From Latrodectus hesperus (Eukaryota > Arthropoda > Arachnida > Araneae > Theridiidae), in contig CM075851.1 of assembly GCA_037975125.1 (NCBI GenBank), forward strand, positions 120,062,908-120,126,907: DNA of 64,000 bases, written 5' to 3'. The position numbers and the translations under genes were made by a program. The notes under the pieces were generated by a model. The model worked only from the letters and a program-made list of their open reading frames with translations, was not told where the DNA came from and searched no databases. Below, one piece after another: positions 29,581 through 42,422 of the stretch; the first letter of the stretch is position 1, and each line of letters begins with the position of its first letter.

Positions 29581-31278
29581 GAATATAATAATATATAGAT
29601 ACATGTTTAAATTACATTACAAACAACCTCGATTGTCCATTATGCAGTGTTAAATATATTATTATAATTGATGGTATAAATATAATAGGATAGAAATTTA
29701 TACATATAATACAAAAAACAAGTATTTATACAAATTTGAAGATACAATAATAACCATATTTACTCAATGCCTGTTATATAACGAATGTTTTTTTAATAAT
29801 ATTTAATTCTGGCTAAATGTACTATCATTTTTATAGAAATTTTTCAGTTCAGTTTTCTTAGTCTTTAAATCTTCGAATAGTGATAACTTGATAAATTTAC
29901 GAGCAATATTTAGAGCCCGATTTATTATCTTTTTTAATTACAAGCAAGTCATCAAAGAATATTTTATTAAGTACCATCTATCCAGACACTAAAGAATTAC
30001 ATGAAAACTATACATAAATCTTTACTCTAGTTTCAAATTAATAAATGCTTATGGAAAAACATTTACCAATTTAAAACTATCCAAAAATCCAAGTAATTTA
30101 TAAGATTTTTCAAACAGGTAGCATATATTTTTAATATTTGAGAAAATACTCTTGATTCTTTGTAAGAATTTAAAATGTGTAGTAGCTTCATGAATTTAAT
30201 GCATATGATTATAGTAAATATAAATTTACATGCATAGGAATGTCTTATACTTTAAATTGATATTATGCGTGGAGTAATTTTGAATCAGTTAATTTCATTA
30301 AAAATATGATGCTGTTAAACATAAATAAGAGATCATATCAGAAACACATAAATTTTATGATACAAAATACACACTTAAATTATGATAAGACAATATTATA
30401 CCTATATATTTCGTTTCAGTATAAATATTAATCTAGCCAATTGCAATTGAATTAAATTAAATTTGATATTTGTTGACACCAATAGATAAATTATATCAAG
30501 ATGCTGCAGATAGTGCTAAAATAGAAAAGTTGAAATACTTTTAATATAAAGCATTTTGAAAGTATTAGCCTGTTTTTATTTTGTTTTATCAATTAGATGC
30601 TAAACTTTTATAGAATAACAAAAATTTTCTTATAGCCCAATTAACCATTTAAAGTAGAAATTTTATTAATAAAAAAGAAAAGCAAATATGTTGAATAAAA
30701 TTTTAATAAGTACAATTGGTATCATTTATATTCTGAATAAAATATCACACAAATTACTTTTTACATTTTAATGAATATAATAAAAGTAATTTTTGAATAT
30801 GTTTCTGATTTGATTTAGATGAATAAATATAAGTTTATATTCAATGTAATTCCAATTCACTAATATTGGGCAACTTGTTAAAGAAAATATTGCACTTGAT
30901 ATTATGAGCTTTTATATTATGAGCAGAAATACAGAAATCCTTCTCTACAAAACAGGCAAAGGTTATTAGTAAGCAAATTTTAAATATGAATATTGATCAG
31001 ATGAATCATTCACTATTACAAAGGCAAATCTTCAACTAACCAAATTTTGAATATGAATATTGAACTTAAAAGAATTCCAAGATCAACCTGGTATAATTTC
31101 AAATCCAGCCTGTTTTTCTATTTATTCTCAAATACAATGAAAACGCGCGAAAAGGCAATTAATGACATTCATTAATATTACTTTCAATATTTTTAAAATT
31201 TTCACTAAATATTAATACAATAATAATTAATGAAAAATGAATTGTTAATTGTATTATCATCAAGATTTTAGAATACAT
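29581..31278. other. non-coding AT-rich stretch
   Basis: No exon, element or repeat recognised, apart from a short duplicated word ATATGAATATTGA near 30,990 and 31,055. Confidence 0.6.
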
Positions 31279-31289
31279 AGTGTAATGAG

Positions 31290-31642
31290 TGTCTAGTGGT
31301 CAGTGTGCCTGACTGCGGATAAGGAGTTCCTGGGTACCAATCCCGGTTCGGGCATGGATGTACTTTCTCTACTAGTGGCAGCGTTTCACACTCCCATGAC
31401 ACAGGTCCGAGGTTCGATCCTCGGGCTGAGCAAGGTTGACTCAGCCTTTCATCCCTTCAGTGGGTTGATTAACTGAGTACCAAGCATGCTTGGGAACTAA
31501 ACACTGGGGGTCTTACATTAGGCTGACCACCTAACTGGGACACATGCTTCGCACCCCAGGGCCCTTGGTCATGAAAACAGTTATGGGTACTGTAGGCCTT
31601 GGCCCACATGGGCTGCCGTGCCATGGAGTTTAGTTTTATTTT
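31290..31642 (+). mobile_element. dimeric tRNA-derived SINE (family B head joined to a second tRNA-like SINE)
   Basis: The first ~85 bp equal the family B head (GTCTAGTGGTCAGTGTGCCT ... CCCGGTTCGGGCATGGATG). From about 31,372 a second tRNA-like unit follows, with its own B-box GAGGTTCGATCCTCG, then a GC-richer body and a 3' end TTTAGTTTTATTTT. The whole 353-bp unit is enclosed by one pair of exact 11-bp repeats, AGTGTAATGAG (31,279-31,289 and 31,643-31,653), so it inserted as one molecule. Confidence 0.9.
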
Positions 31643-32624
31643 AGTGTAATGAGAGATAAATGAACATAAAATGTTTCAAAATTTTATTCATTTACATATG
31701 TTTGTTAACCTAACATTTCATGACATACACATTTTTTCTGCTATCAAGAAATTTTACACATTTTGAAACTTCACATTACCAACTATTTTCAAAACACTAT
31801 TGATAAATTCCAGTTCATAAAGTATTATTTGCAATGGCTAAATAAGTTGTTTAATATAATCACATAAGAAAAGCATCACATTATAAGATCCAAGCAGTAA
31901 AGTCATTATGTGAATTGGGATAAATCATATCACTAGTACGAAGATGTTCCATTAAGCCTTATTTTATTTCGGCAACAACAGACATACAGCACCAAAGTCG
32001 TAAGAGATTCCCAATTCATACTACAAGATTACTTTCAGAAAAGCAAGATTTCCTTTATTTATGATTATCAACTAAAACAATCAATGAATTCAAAGATTGA
32101 AGTGATATACACTGAATTATTAACAGTAAAAAATTAGAAAAAAACCTATCATACTTTACAACAATTTATAAGTTTATTGTGGTATGAAATATTTGTGACT
32201 GTGTGAAACAAAATAAATCCCAATGATATTTTTTGAAACTTAATAAACTTTTAATAGTTTAAAAATATGAAAAAATATACATTTATAATTCAAAAATATA
32301 ATACATTTAAATTTAAAAATGTAAAAAACTCTACTATGTGCCTTGTATTAATCCTACAGTGGGGAAAAAATTCTGCTTCTTATAGTTATAATTCATTCTT
32401 AAATGCTTCTAAATCAGGGCAAGGGAAACAGGAAAAATTTCATTTCATGTAATATCAATTCAGAAAGGACAAGCTTTGAATGAGCTAGGAACATGTTTTA
32501 TTTATCATCTGAATATCTGACTAAATGTGAATTTATTTTTAAAAGTTTGTGTGAAATGCATTTTCCATTTTTTATTTCTAATGCCCAGTTTCTACTAGGA
32601 TATTCCACCTATTTCAGCACAACA

Positions 32625-32895
32625 AATGATGGCAACTTATATAGTGGCGCACACAGAGAGTGTGCCCTGCTTGTGGTGAGAGTGGGTGAGTCTTCGTAAT
32701 TTAGAAGCAGAGACCTCTGACTTGCCTTGCCAACTCAGAGGTATCATTTCACATGGATGACTTTGCAATTAGGACATATTTTATGTGCCCCAACCACCAT
32801 AAGTGAACACAATAGATTTTCAGTTGGGTCAGGATTTGAAACCTCGACCTATCAATAATGAGAGGGAATGCCCTAATTAAACAGACCATCATGAC
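32625..32895 (-). mobile_element. probable tRNA-derived SINE, family D
   Basis: Minus strand begins CATGATGGTCTGTTTAATTA with an A-box-like start and, 40 bases on, GAGGTTTCAAATCCTG as a B-box-like word. A body less AT-rich than the surroundings (GTTGGCAAGGCAAGTCAGAG, CTCACCACAAGCAGGGC) follows. Single copy in the window, no target duplication identified, so the call rests on composition and box spacing. Confidence 0.4.
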
Positions 32896-33416
32896 GAAAA
32901 CTAAAGTAAGTTAGCTATATTATAAGGTGTGTCTGTCAGATATACTGGGCTATTGATTAGTATAGTTGATAAAAGATGTATCAAAGTTATGATGATTAAA
33001 GAAATCATTTGACACAGAGAATTTTGGTTAAGTCAAAGCAAAACCTAGGTATATTTATGACTGTGGATTATGAGATAGTTTGCACATATTTGTGCAGAAA
33101 AGTGAAAATGAAGATAAATATGATGCAATAATATCTTGTAATCCTACAAATTTGCAATAAAATATCTATTAACAAATATTACAGTTTCTTTCTATGCAAT
33201 TAAAGAATTCTATTCATAAGACAGAATAAAAATCTTTAATTGGAAGTGATAGAAATGAATTAAATATTATAAATTAAGCAAAGTTTTAAGCTCATGGCAT
33301 TTTTTTAAAAATTAAACTCTATTTGCTTTTTTTGTGCAATAAATGCTATTCATGACGTAAGATAAAATCTAAAATGGAAGGAACAAAATTGAAGTTAAAT
33401 GTGTAAAAAAACTATT

Positions 33417-33420
<4 letters not shown>

Positions 33421-33447
<27 letters not shown>
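33421..33447. repeat. poly(A) tract, 27 bp
   Basis: Pure A run. No retroposed gene was recognised upstream. Confidence 0.95.
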
Positions 33448-33709
33448 CTACAGCAAAGTAGAAAATTAGATATCACCACAAGAGCTTAATACACACTTTA
33501 AGTTTTCTTTATGACTTTAAATATTGTATTTTACATAATAATTAAATGATTAATATGATCTTATCTTTTCCTCCATTATTAAAAACTTTCACATTTAATT
33601 TAGCCAAGAAATTTCTTAATAAATATCAGAAATAATACAGTAGATTTTTACAAACTCATAGGGACCAGTAAATTAGTAAAATGATAGATCATAAAATAAA
33701 TTTTTTATA

Positions 33710-35247
33710 CACTGCTGGACAATTGCTAAGGACGGATAACACTATTATGCATAGCAACCACCAAATGAAAGGAAGCAAAATGTGGAAAATTAGAATAAGT
33801 GCGGTATATAGTAAGAAGAAGTATGCGTATGCAAATTTTTTTTTTCCATGTCTGTTCATCCCCTGATAGCGTTCATAAGAGCTTTAAAGGTTTTGACGCG
33901 TATGGGCAGTAGTTGTTTCAAGTGAAAATTTTACAGGAAAGATTTAATAAACGAACTTGAAATTTTTGGCATGTCTTCCCGACATCACTTAGATGATTTT
34001 ATGCATAGCTGAATTATTGGAAAGATCGAAGAAGGGGCGAAAAATAACAGATGTTGCCAGGGAGTTCAACATAGCTCACAGCGCTGTTTCACAGCTGTGG
34101 AAGTCCTTTAAAACTACTGGAATGTGTAGTAGGTGGCACAGGGGAGGTCTACTAGAAGTACAACGCCTGCAGAAGACAGATTTATCATCCTATCAGCAAA
34201 AAGAAACAGGCGCACCACAGTTCAGCAGGTGGCAAATCAATTTCTTGCTGCCTCAGGAAAGCAGATCTCCCGAAAAACTGTTACAAGATGTTTGAGGGGA
34301 GGAGGACTATACGCCCGCAGACCTGTTGTGTGTGTTCTATTGACCAAACAGCACCGTACTGCCCGTTATGCAATGGTGTCGTGAACATCACAATTGGACT
34401 GAACAGGACTGGGCATGCATACTATTCTCAGCTAAGAGTAGGTTCAGTGTGTCATCAGATTGTAGGCGCCAACTGATCTGGCGCAAGAGTGGTACTGCTT
34501 ATTGTCCAGAAATATCCAGGAAAGGGACCGATATCCGACATGCAGTATCATGATGTGGGCTGGCATCATGATCAATGGCCGCACGCCCCTACATGTGGTT
34601 GCGAATGGGACTATGACAGGCCAACGATACATTAATGAAGTTATACTTCCTCATGTTCGTTTTTTCCGTGGTGCTGTCGGTGATAGATTTTGCTTTTATG
34701 GACGACAACGCAACATGTCATCGAACGCTCGCTGTTCAGGATTGTCTAGACAGCGAGGTTATTCAATGCCTCGTATGGCCACTACGTTCTCCAGATCTAA
34801 ACCCCATTGAAAATGTGTGAGATACTTTGGAGAGGCAAGTTGCTGGTCGAAACTATCCTCCAACAAACAAGAACACTCATCATCCGTGCACTCCCAGAGG
34901 AATGGGATACATTGCCTCAACAGCTGCTGGATGTTGTGCATAGTATGATACGACATGTGGAATGTTGCATCACACTCCACGGTGGACATATCCCGTACTG
35001 ATACCTTTCTTCAAGGTGCTTGAAGACTTTTAGATACATTGTTCCATTTTTCCGTATGCAGCATCAAATGAACATTTTTTTCTTTCAGATGTTTCACAGC
35101 TTTTGTACTTTCCAGAACAATAAATATTCTTTATTCTAATGTCTGAACAGTGTAGCAACTATATTTTATCCTATTAGGCCTCATGTCTTGCTTAATGTTA
35201 TGCTACATTGCAATTTGTGATCCGTCCTTAGCAATTGTCCAGCAGTG
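33710..35247 (+). mobile_element. Tc1/mariner-superfamily element, 1,538 bp, complete ends
   Basis: The element has 28-bp perfect terminal inverted repeats beginning CACTGCTGGACAATTG, at 33,710-33,737 and 35,220-35,247, and is flanked on both sides by the TA target duplication (33,708-33,709 and 35,248-35,249). The length, TA target and CACTG-type ends are typical of Tc1-like elements. It encloses a broken transposase on the plus strand. The intact ends mean it could still be moved by a transposase supplied elsewhere. Confidence 0.96.
33971..35001 (+). pseudogene. Tc1-like transposase, broken by frameshifts
   Basis: DNA cut-and-paste transposase of the Tc1 group. The likely original start is the ATG at 33,971 and the stop is at 34,999-35,001. 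Reading moves between frames: an N-terminal paired-like helix-turn-helix (KITDVAREFNIAHSAVSQLW), then RSTTPAEDRFI and QQVANQFLAASGKQISRKTV of the second DNA-binding half, the central HHNWTEQDWACILFS region, and a C-terminal catalytic block with FMDDNATCHRT and LVWPLRSPDLNPIENV, which holds the second Asp and the terminal acidic residue of the DDE triad. The usual DE at the first catalytic position (normally SDESRF) appears as SAKSRF, so that Asp-Glu pair is lost. At least three frame changes and an in-frame stop after PIENV leave it non-functional. About 340 codons in total, normal for the family. Confidence 0.93.
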
Positions 35248-35249
35248 TA

Positions 35250-38200
35250 CAGCTGCTCTTTTTATAAATTAGAAACAGTTAAATTTTTACATGCACAATA
35301 TAAAAGATATACATACAAAAAAATCTTACTTTTAATTTATTGACAGAAAATCATGGAAAGTAATCACATATTTCTTTTAAAATAATTTTTAAAACACAAT
35401 TTTCTATTTTTTCAATGAAAGAAAACAATTTATTGTTATTTTTCTCAAAAAGTATCGCAATCTTATAAGCCATTCATATGCTTATTTAGGGAAAGATTGC
35501 AGAATTATATAATTTTTTTATTTGATATCTGAAAGTTCTTTTTTATTCATCTTTACATTCTTAAGCATTTAATCACCTGACACAAAAATCATACATCAAA
35601 AAGTCCTGAAATGACATTTTGGGCAGCAGTGGTCTATTTTTTGTTGAAATTCAAGAATGAATAACTCATCCTTATCCAAGTTGTCAGATAAGTGTTTTTG
35701 GTTTTTCAACTACAATGCTTAAATTAATAAGGGCTGCATGTCTTAATGACCTAGTTAATGTTTTTAATGCAACTTTATTCCAAGCATAGATTGATAAGGA
35801 CATTCGACCAAGAATGTCAATTTTATAAGATCATTGCAAGTAAAGTGCTTACAAAAGTACCATATGAAAATTACACTTGAAGTTGATTACTTTGATGTAT
35901 GGTCAATAAGGATGACATCAATAGGTGGGAAAATTTTCCCACAAATTGATTAGAAAATTTTGGGATTTCAACATTAGCAGTACAATTAATAATCCACATT
36001 TCAAAATATTTACTATTCCCGAGCAAAAATGCAAATCCAAGTTTCTCAACCACAAAATAAAAAAATTTTTTTTTAAAAATATCAGTTAATAAAAAAATAA
36101 CGAAAAAAAAATGCATACAAAAGTTTAAAACTTTTTTCTTTCAAAATTTTAGTTTTTAAATGGGAATTAAATTTATCATTTATCAACTGCATTAGGCATC
36201 AGACATCAGTTTGTAAAAATGAGCATCAACAATAATTAGGTTCTCATAATAGAAAACATATATAATCAGCAATTACATTGAGTGAATGGAAAGGAAACTT
36301 TTAGTGGATGTTTAAAAGTATTTGAATCCTATGTTTTAGAGCTGGTAAATCTATAAATTTGGAATAGATAATAAACAGGGAGAAACAATTGTTAATTATT
36401 TTGCTTCTTCATCATTTAGAGTTGCCAAACTATAAAAATAGTTTAAACAAAAACAAATTTTAACTAATTCAATGTGATGTTATATATTTAAATTTTAATA
36501 TTAAAAGCATATATTCATTTAAAGTTAAACTGAATGTCTATTTTTCCATTTACAATCTATAAAATTTGCTTTTTTTTCTTTATTATGATAAAAAATTATT
36601 CTAAGAGTTGCATGTTTGTGATTTATTATTAGATACATTTGAAGAAATTTTATATTAATACAGAAAATACTTCAAAATTATCTAGGGGACAATAAATCAT
36701 CCCAAGATTTATAGTTATGGTAACCAATATTATTCTGGGCAATTTAGTATTTACCACATAATTGTACTAAGTGGTTCTAAAAGTAGTTTTCATTTTCACA
36801 CCTTTAAATTTTTCATAAAAGATAATTATGATTCAACTGTATAGATTTGACCAATATTTACAAATTATTTATTGTTCTGAAAAATCAGCATCTATCAAGT
36901 TTTGCATGATTTTTGTAAAAAAATTTTCTGCTTTCAATAATCATTAAAATGACGTCTGAACACTCCAAAAATACCAAAGCCTGTTATATTAGTTATTAAA
37001 AGTATCTGAATGAAGTCAAAAGTAAAGTTCTATACTAATTAAGGAATGTTTAGTTTCTTTCAAACCTTTTAAGCTGAAAATGTCCAATAGACTGCTTGTA
37101 AAACATTTAGAACTTACAGTTGGCTTAAATAAGAGACTAATCTAGTTAGGAAAATATTCAGAATGTGAAGCACTTCCACACATGGTCATTTGTTTGCTGC
37201 AGTCTTAAATTAATTTTCTTTGCATTGACAAATCAATTGAGCTTATATCTCAAATTAAATCATTCATTACAAAAAATACAATTTCGATACAGTAGATTAT
37301 CAATTAAACATCTCCATCCTAATAATCAATGACAAAGTTATATCTAAAATTATAACATTAGAAATCCTACTTGCATGCATAAAAAATTATATGTCTATGG
37401 ATGTAATATAAGTAAATGATATTTATATTTGTTTTGACCTTTAGTTGAAAACAAGATATGCCATGTAAGTGTTGAAGGAATATAATTTCCAAATGTAAAA
37501 AAATATGCTAATAAACTTTTGAAAAGAAATTTTTTTTTCAAAAAGAAAGAAAGAAGAAGAGTAAAAAAAGATACATAACATATTTGCAAACATTAATTCA
37601 GATTTTGGAGTAATAAATTCTGATCAGTTAAATGCAACTATATTTAAGAACTTAGATTTTGAATTGAAATAACTTTAATAAATATAAATCATACTTATTA
37701 AAGTTAAATATGTATTTGATGTATTCAAATGAATAACAAAATTATTAGAAATAAATTTTCCTTTTTCATTAATCACTCATACCGAATAAACATATCTATC
37801 ACAAGCTGCCATTATTTTACTTTCAGCAAGATGACACGTTACTTTTGAATGCTGCTTTACTGACAATATCTAATACATATTCCAAAAAATTACTAAATTA
37901 AATTAATTAAAAGCTCAAAGTAAAATATGATTATATTTGTTTTATACAAAGTATACCACTGATTAGGATTATTTTGCATTTTTCTTCATATGTATATTAT
38001 AATCAATTGTACTGTAATTAAATAAATTTATTTGTACTTGGTTGATTATTAATATTTTATTTCAGTAATTACTTCAGCAAAATAATTTTCCTATTATATT
38101 TCCAACAAAATTTTAGAAACTTTTAAAACTAAAAAAATTTTTTTAAATAAATTTTTAAATAATAATTTGTTCTATAGACAAAATAAATAAGTACTGCTAA

Positions 38201-39150
38201 ATATTTTCCTTAAGTTTAAAAGTCGAATAAAATTAATTATTAATTTTTAAGCAAATGTATTTCCCAAAGAATTAATATTGAACTAGTAAATATAATAAAT
38301 CATTAAGTTTTGATTAAGCAGAAACTGAAAAAATAAAGTAAATTTCTGTGTTTTTTCATAGTCCATTAACAATAAGTAAAAAGTTAACTGATTTAAAAAA
38401 ATTAATAAACCAGAAAAATAACATTAACATTTTTAAAATTAAAATATTAACATTTTCTTAATATAGATTTATCTTCTTTGCAGAAAAATCTTAAATTTAA
38501 GATTTACTTTTTAACAATAGTTATAAAATACATTAGAATTTTATTATGAAAAATATAAATGAGTACTATTTTTAGGTATAAATTATAATTTAAATTTACT
38601 GTCTTATTATATATTATTTCATATGCAATATAATATACTTTTAATAACTACTTGAAAAAAAGTTTATGCCATTTCTTAGTCTCAATAGACATGTTAAATA
38701 ATCATTTCATTTTTTTTAAGTAATAGAAATTCTCAATTTAAATTTAACAAATCTTCAGAAATGTTAGCAGAAAGTTAGAATTTAAATATAAAATATCATT
38801 GGGATATATTTATTACTATATAAATTAATATACTTAAAATCAAGTATAAAACAGAAATAATTAAAAAGATAATTACTAGAAACATTTTTTCATGACATAA
38901 TGTGTGAATCATATTTTCAAAATTTAGCAAAAAAAAAAAAAAAAAAAAAAGAAAGAAAGAAAAAAAAATACTGGAAAATAAAATACTTTTTAATTAAAAA
39001 AATTACAAAACTTGGTCTATCTTTCAAACATAAATCAAGTTATATAATTTTTTTAAAATATATATGTAATTGAAAACAGAAAAATATTAATATTTAATTA
39101 AATTATCAAAAAAGTATTTTATGTAAATAAAAGGAAAATATTTATTAAAA
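35250..39150. other. AT-rich stretch, probably SRRM2 intron
   Basis: Lies 3' of SRRM2 exon 2 on the minus strand. No sequence resembling the next conserved SRRM2 block (ETHQxAEANxxKNExLR in animals) was found. Minus-strand frames at 36,116-35,871 and 37,589-37,395 are AT-composition frames. Confidence 0.5.
38931..38969. repeat. A-rich simple repeat, poly(A) with GAAA units
   Basis: About 20 A then GAAAGAAAGA and a second A run, roughly 190 bp beyond the SRRM2 exon 2 donor. Confidence 0.93.
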
Positions 39151-39155
39151 CTTAC

Positions 39156-40280
39156 AGAGGTCTTCCAAATTCATCTTTAGGTGTTTCTACCTCACCAGCC
39201 ATTTCTTTTTCTATCAACATTTTGCGAAAAAGAGCCACTTTGGTATCAATTTCTTCATCTGGATAACTAATATAAAATACAAGAGCAACGAAAACAATTT
39301 TACTAAAGATAATATACAGAATTATAATCTTTGATTGCATTTAAATGTAATATTAAGTCAACTCTTGCAATTTTAATAATAAATTACATATTTTAAAAAC
39401 AAATCAACTAAATTAAAAGTGTTTATTAAAACAGAAATTTATAATTTATACTATATAATAAGCATTTTTACATAGTTTTATGACTATCATGGAAACATGA
39501 AGTCAGTTACTGATAAATTATGATCAAAGATTATTGACAAATCAAAATATGTCAATAATGATATTAAATTCATTACTGAAAAATTTAATTAACTATTTAA
39601 AAACAGTATTTTAGAAACATCAATCACAGCTTAATACTAAAATAATAATTTTTTGAATAATCCATTACAAATTATATAAAAAAGAAAATACACTCTTGAG
39701 GAAAGAATTGTATTGTATTAACAAAAGCATAAATTTCAAATAAACAAACAATATTTTTCTCTAGATTTAACTAATGTTAAATAATCATGTAGCTTTTTTA
39801 CACACAACAGAAATGATTATTAACAAAGAGTAATTTCTGATTTGAGGCTAAAATAACAAAATTCTGGAAATATCCAATTTGATAATTCTCTTAGCATAGT
39901 CAAAAATAAATATTTTTTTTATATCAAATGATGCCCTACATTTTAATATTAATCTAATCTTAAGAATAACTTAATGTAATAAACTAACTCTAATTGAGAC
40001 ATTGATTAATATGATTTTTAAACATACCCTTGCTCTTCCATTAGTTCTTGCATTTCCACACACTTCAACTCAATTGTACGTTTTCTTTCATGTGCCAAAA
40101 TTCCTTGATTTGGCTTCCGATTCGATAAAGCATCAAGTTTTTTAATATCATCTTCAGTTTTATAGTTAACTTTTTCTCGACTTTTTGGTACAAATGACAT
40201 ATTTCGTTGTACATAGCCATTTGTCCCACTCCCTCGAGGAGTTTGCAAACCTATACCATTATACATCTTACTTGAAAAAA
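39156..40280 (-). CDS. SRRM2: SRRM2 (SRm300) 5' part: cwf21-domain spliceosome protein, two coding exons
   Basis: SRRM2 (yeast Cwc21 family) sits in the catalytic spliceosome near the 5' splice site and Prp8. Exon at 40,028-40,280 holds the ATG at 40,266-40,264 and opens MYNGIGLQTPRGSGTNGYVQ, almost identical to the human SRRM2 N-terminus, followed by HERKRTIELKCVEMQELMEE. Donor GTATGT follows at 40,027; exon 2 is 39,156-39,266, carries YPDEEIDTKVALFRKMLIEK and ends at donor GTAAG. The junction is in frame (239 nt, then 111 nt; phase 2), giving 116 full codons with the cwf21 helical domain at about residues 50-105. The 14 nt before the ATG follow an acceptor (cttttgcag), so a non-coding exon lies upstream. 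No later exons, including the expected long Ser/Arg-rich body, were found to the left; they may lie beyond a very long intron or outside the window. Identity is certain by motif; gene extent is open. Confidence 0.93.
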
Positions 40281-40376
40281 CTGCAAAAGAAAAGTTATAC
40301 TGCAATATAATTCATTAATTGAACTTTAATAACAATTAAACTCAATGGAAATATTTACGGAAATACAAAAAAAAAT

Positions 40377-40567
40377 GGCTAAACTGAGTATTACGGTCAG
40401 ACCTCAGTTTTACCCGGTTTAGATATAGTGCCGAATTTCAATACTGTCTTTTATATTCGTTTTGTATTTCGCTGTGAATATAGCGTAGGAATTTCAATCC
40501 TTACTTGTACTTGGCGAAAAAAAATCCAAAAAATCGCCAAACTTCGACCGTATTACTCAGTTTTACC
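40377..40567. mobile_element. 191-bp MITE, copy A, in SRRM2 intron 1
   Basis: Terminal inverted repeats of about 25 bp (GGCTAAACTGAGTATTACGG at the left; complement of GGTAAAACTGAGTAATACGG at the right) bound a 191-bp unit. Flanks AAAAAAAAT and AAAAAATTT agree at 7 of 9 positions. Copy B, 300 bp away, is about 97% identical and the same length. No coding capacity. Confidence 0.88.
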
Positions 40568-40869
40568 AAAAAATTTATACTATAAAAATGCTTTAAATCT
40601 ATGATTAATATCAAATAACACTTCGGTGCATAAACGAGATTCATAAGCATTACTCATCTGAGATTTAAGAAAATTTACCATGTAAATATTCACAAAATAA
40701 TATTATTCAACTACCGAAAAACAATACTTGAATGAAAAAAATTTTCGAATGAAAATTATTATTGTTCTACTTAAAACGATGATTTACCTTAAATAAATAA
40801 CAAACTAAGCATTAAAGTAAAAAACAATTTCAAATTTTAAAAGATTTAAAATTGCGATCACTTTTTAAT

Positions 40870-41060
40870 GGCTAAACTGAGTATTACGGACAGACCTCAG
40901 TTTTACCCGGTTTAGATATAGTGCCGGAATTTCAATACTGTCTTTTATATTCGTTTTGTATTTCGCTGTGAATATAGCGTAGGAATTTCAATCCTTACTT
41001 GAACTTGGCGAAAAAAATCCAAAAAATCGCCAAACTTCGGCCGTAATACTCAGTTTTACC
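40870..41060. mobile_element. 191-bp MITE, copy B, with 9-bp target duplication
   Basis: Same unit as copy A, flanked by exact CTTTTTAAT duplications at 40,861-40,869 and 41,061-41,069. A 9-bp duplication fits Mutator-like elements (MULEs). It lies in the first intron of SRRM2. A few substitutions and single-base indels separate the copies. Confidence 0.9.
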
Positions 41061-41470
41061 CTTTTTAATGCATCGAAATAGATTATTTATACAGCAGTTT
41101 TTAAAGTTTAAGAAGCTTGAATTATTTTTTTTAATTTAAAGACTATAAGACACTGTTCAGGAGTTTGTTTGAAATAACACGGCCACTTAAAACGATATCC
41201 GTGCACAACATGCAAACATTTATACACCTATAACTAGAAAACAACTTACTTCAATCTCAAGCGAATTTGCAATAACAGACAACGAAGAAGAATTTTAGTC
41301 AATAAAAACAAAGCTTTATGTTGCCACAACGCATTAGATGCGTTTCTGTCATTGCGTAAGAAAATCAGCCCTATTGCCAAAATCTTTTCAGATAAATATT
41401 CTTTATTTTGTATAGGTATATCGAATTGAAATGAAAAGAGTATTTGTTTATTTTTCAAATTTGAACTCAC

Positions 41471-41520
41471 CGATTGCTGTATGCAGATTGCAATTGATCA
41501 AATAAAATATTTTGCATAAA
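41471..41520 (-). other. SRRM2: candidate non-coding first exon of SRRM2
   Basis: On the minus strand the sequence ...cagcaatcg is followed by GTGAGT, a near-ideal splice donor, with the exon side ending at 41,471. The SRRM2 coding exon begins right after an acceptor at 40,281, so a 5' UTR exon must exist upstream, and this is the best donor in the expected place (1.19-kb intron). The upper boundary (transcription start) cannot be read from sequence; 41,520 is only nominal. Confidence 0.4.
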
Positions 41521-41717
41521 TAATTTTAAATAATATTGTATATTAATATTTTTGTAAGTTTGATTATATTTATTTTTTTATTTTTTAAATATTATTAATA
41601 AAGAACATGTTGGGATTATAATATTGGTGCGAATATATTTTTTTCAATTAATGGTTTTACACATCAAACAATTTTTTTTTATCCAAGATCTAAAATTCTT
41701 TTGAATTAATTTAAAAA

Positions 41718-41740
41718 GGGATAAACTGAGTATTACGGTC
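41718..41740. repeat. single terminal repeat of the 191-bp MITE family
   Basis: GGATAAACTGAGTATTACGG-type sequence matches one end of the MITE copies at 40.4 and 40.9 kb. No body or second end follows, so it is a solo or decayed end. Confidence 0.65.
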
Positions 41741-42422
41741 TCACTTTGCAAGTTCATAAATTAAAAAATCTTTGCACTAAATTATCAAAAGAAAAAACTA
41801 TATTTTCAACAATAAATATTTATAAAATTAAAATATTTTGATCGGCTAAAAGAAATGTAGTCTGTCTCATAGTTAAGTAAATAACAGATGTTTTTGAATT
41901 CGTAATAGAGGATTACTATCAAAAAATTTTTAATGTAATAAGACAAAATTTATTTACATCTTATGATTGTTACGCTCAAACATTTTCCCATAACTTAATT
42001 AAATTCAATAATATCAAAATTCTGTAAAGAAATCATAAATGCTCATCAAAATTATGATTAATAAACAAAATTAAGAAACAGATAAATTAAAAATAATTAA
42101 AAAATATCATTAATGTTTGCTAATTCTTTTTAATTTTCAAATTTCGTCAAAGATTTTAAAACATGTCCTCAAGTATTTTCAACAAAGTTCATTTTTAAAG
42201 AGGGATAATAATTGAAGTATTTCAATTTTTTTCTCTTCTTGTCACATTTTCATGCTTATATTTTATCTAAACACAGGATGGTTTTGATAGCAATAAAATA
42301 TGTCTGTTGAATTTAAATAAATCCTTAAAATAGACTTCTGAAATTCAATTCAATGCTTCATAAATGCTGTGAAATTCTTTTAGGGTATTTTTGATATAGA
42401 GTGATATGACAGTTTTAACAAA

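Noticed and set aside
41246..41470. 74-codon minus frame next to the SRRM2 first-exon donor
   Set aside because: It starts within the presumed intron just after the GTGAGT donor; no homology, so read as intronic chance ORF.
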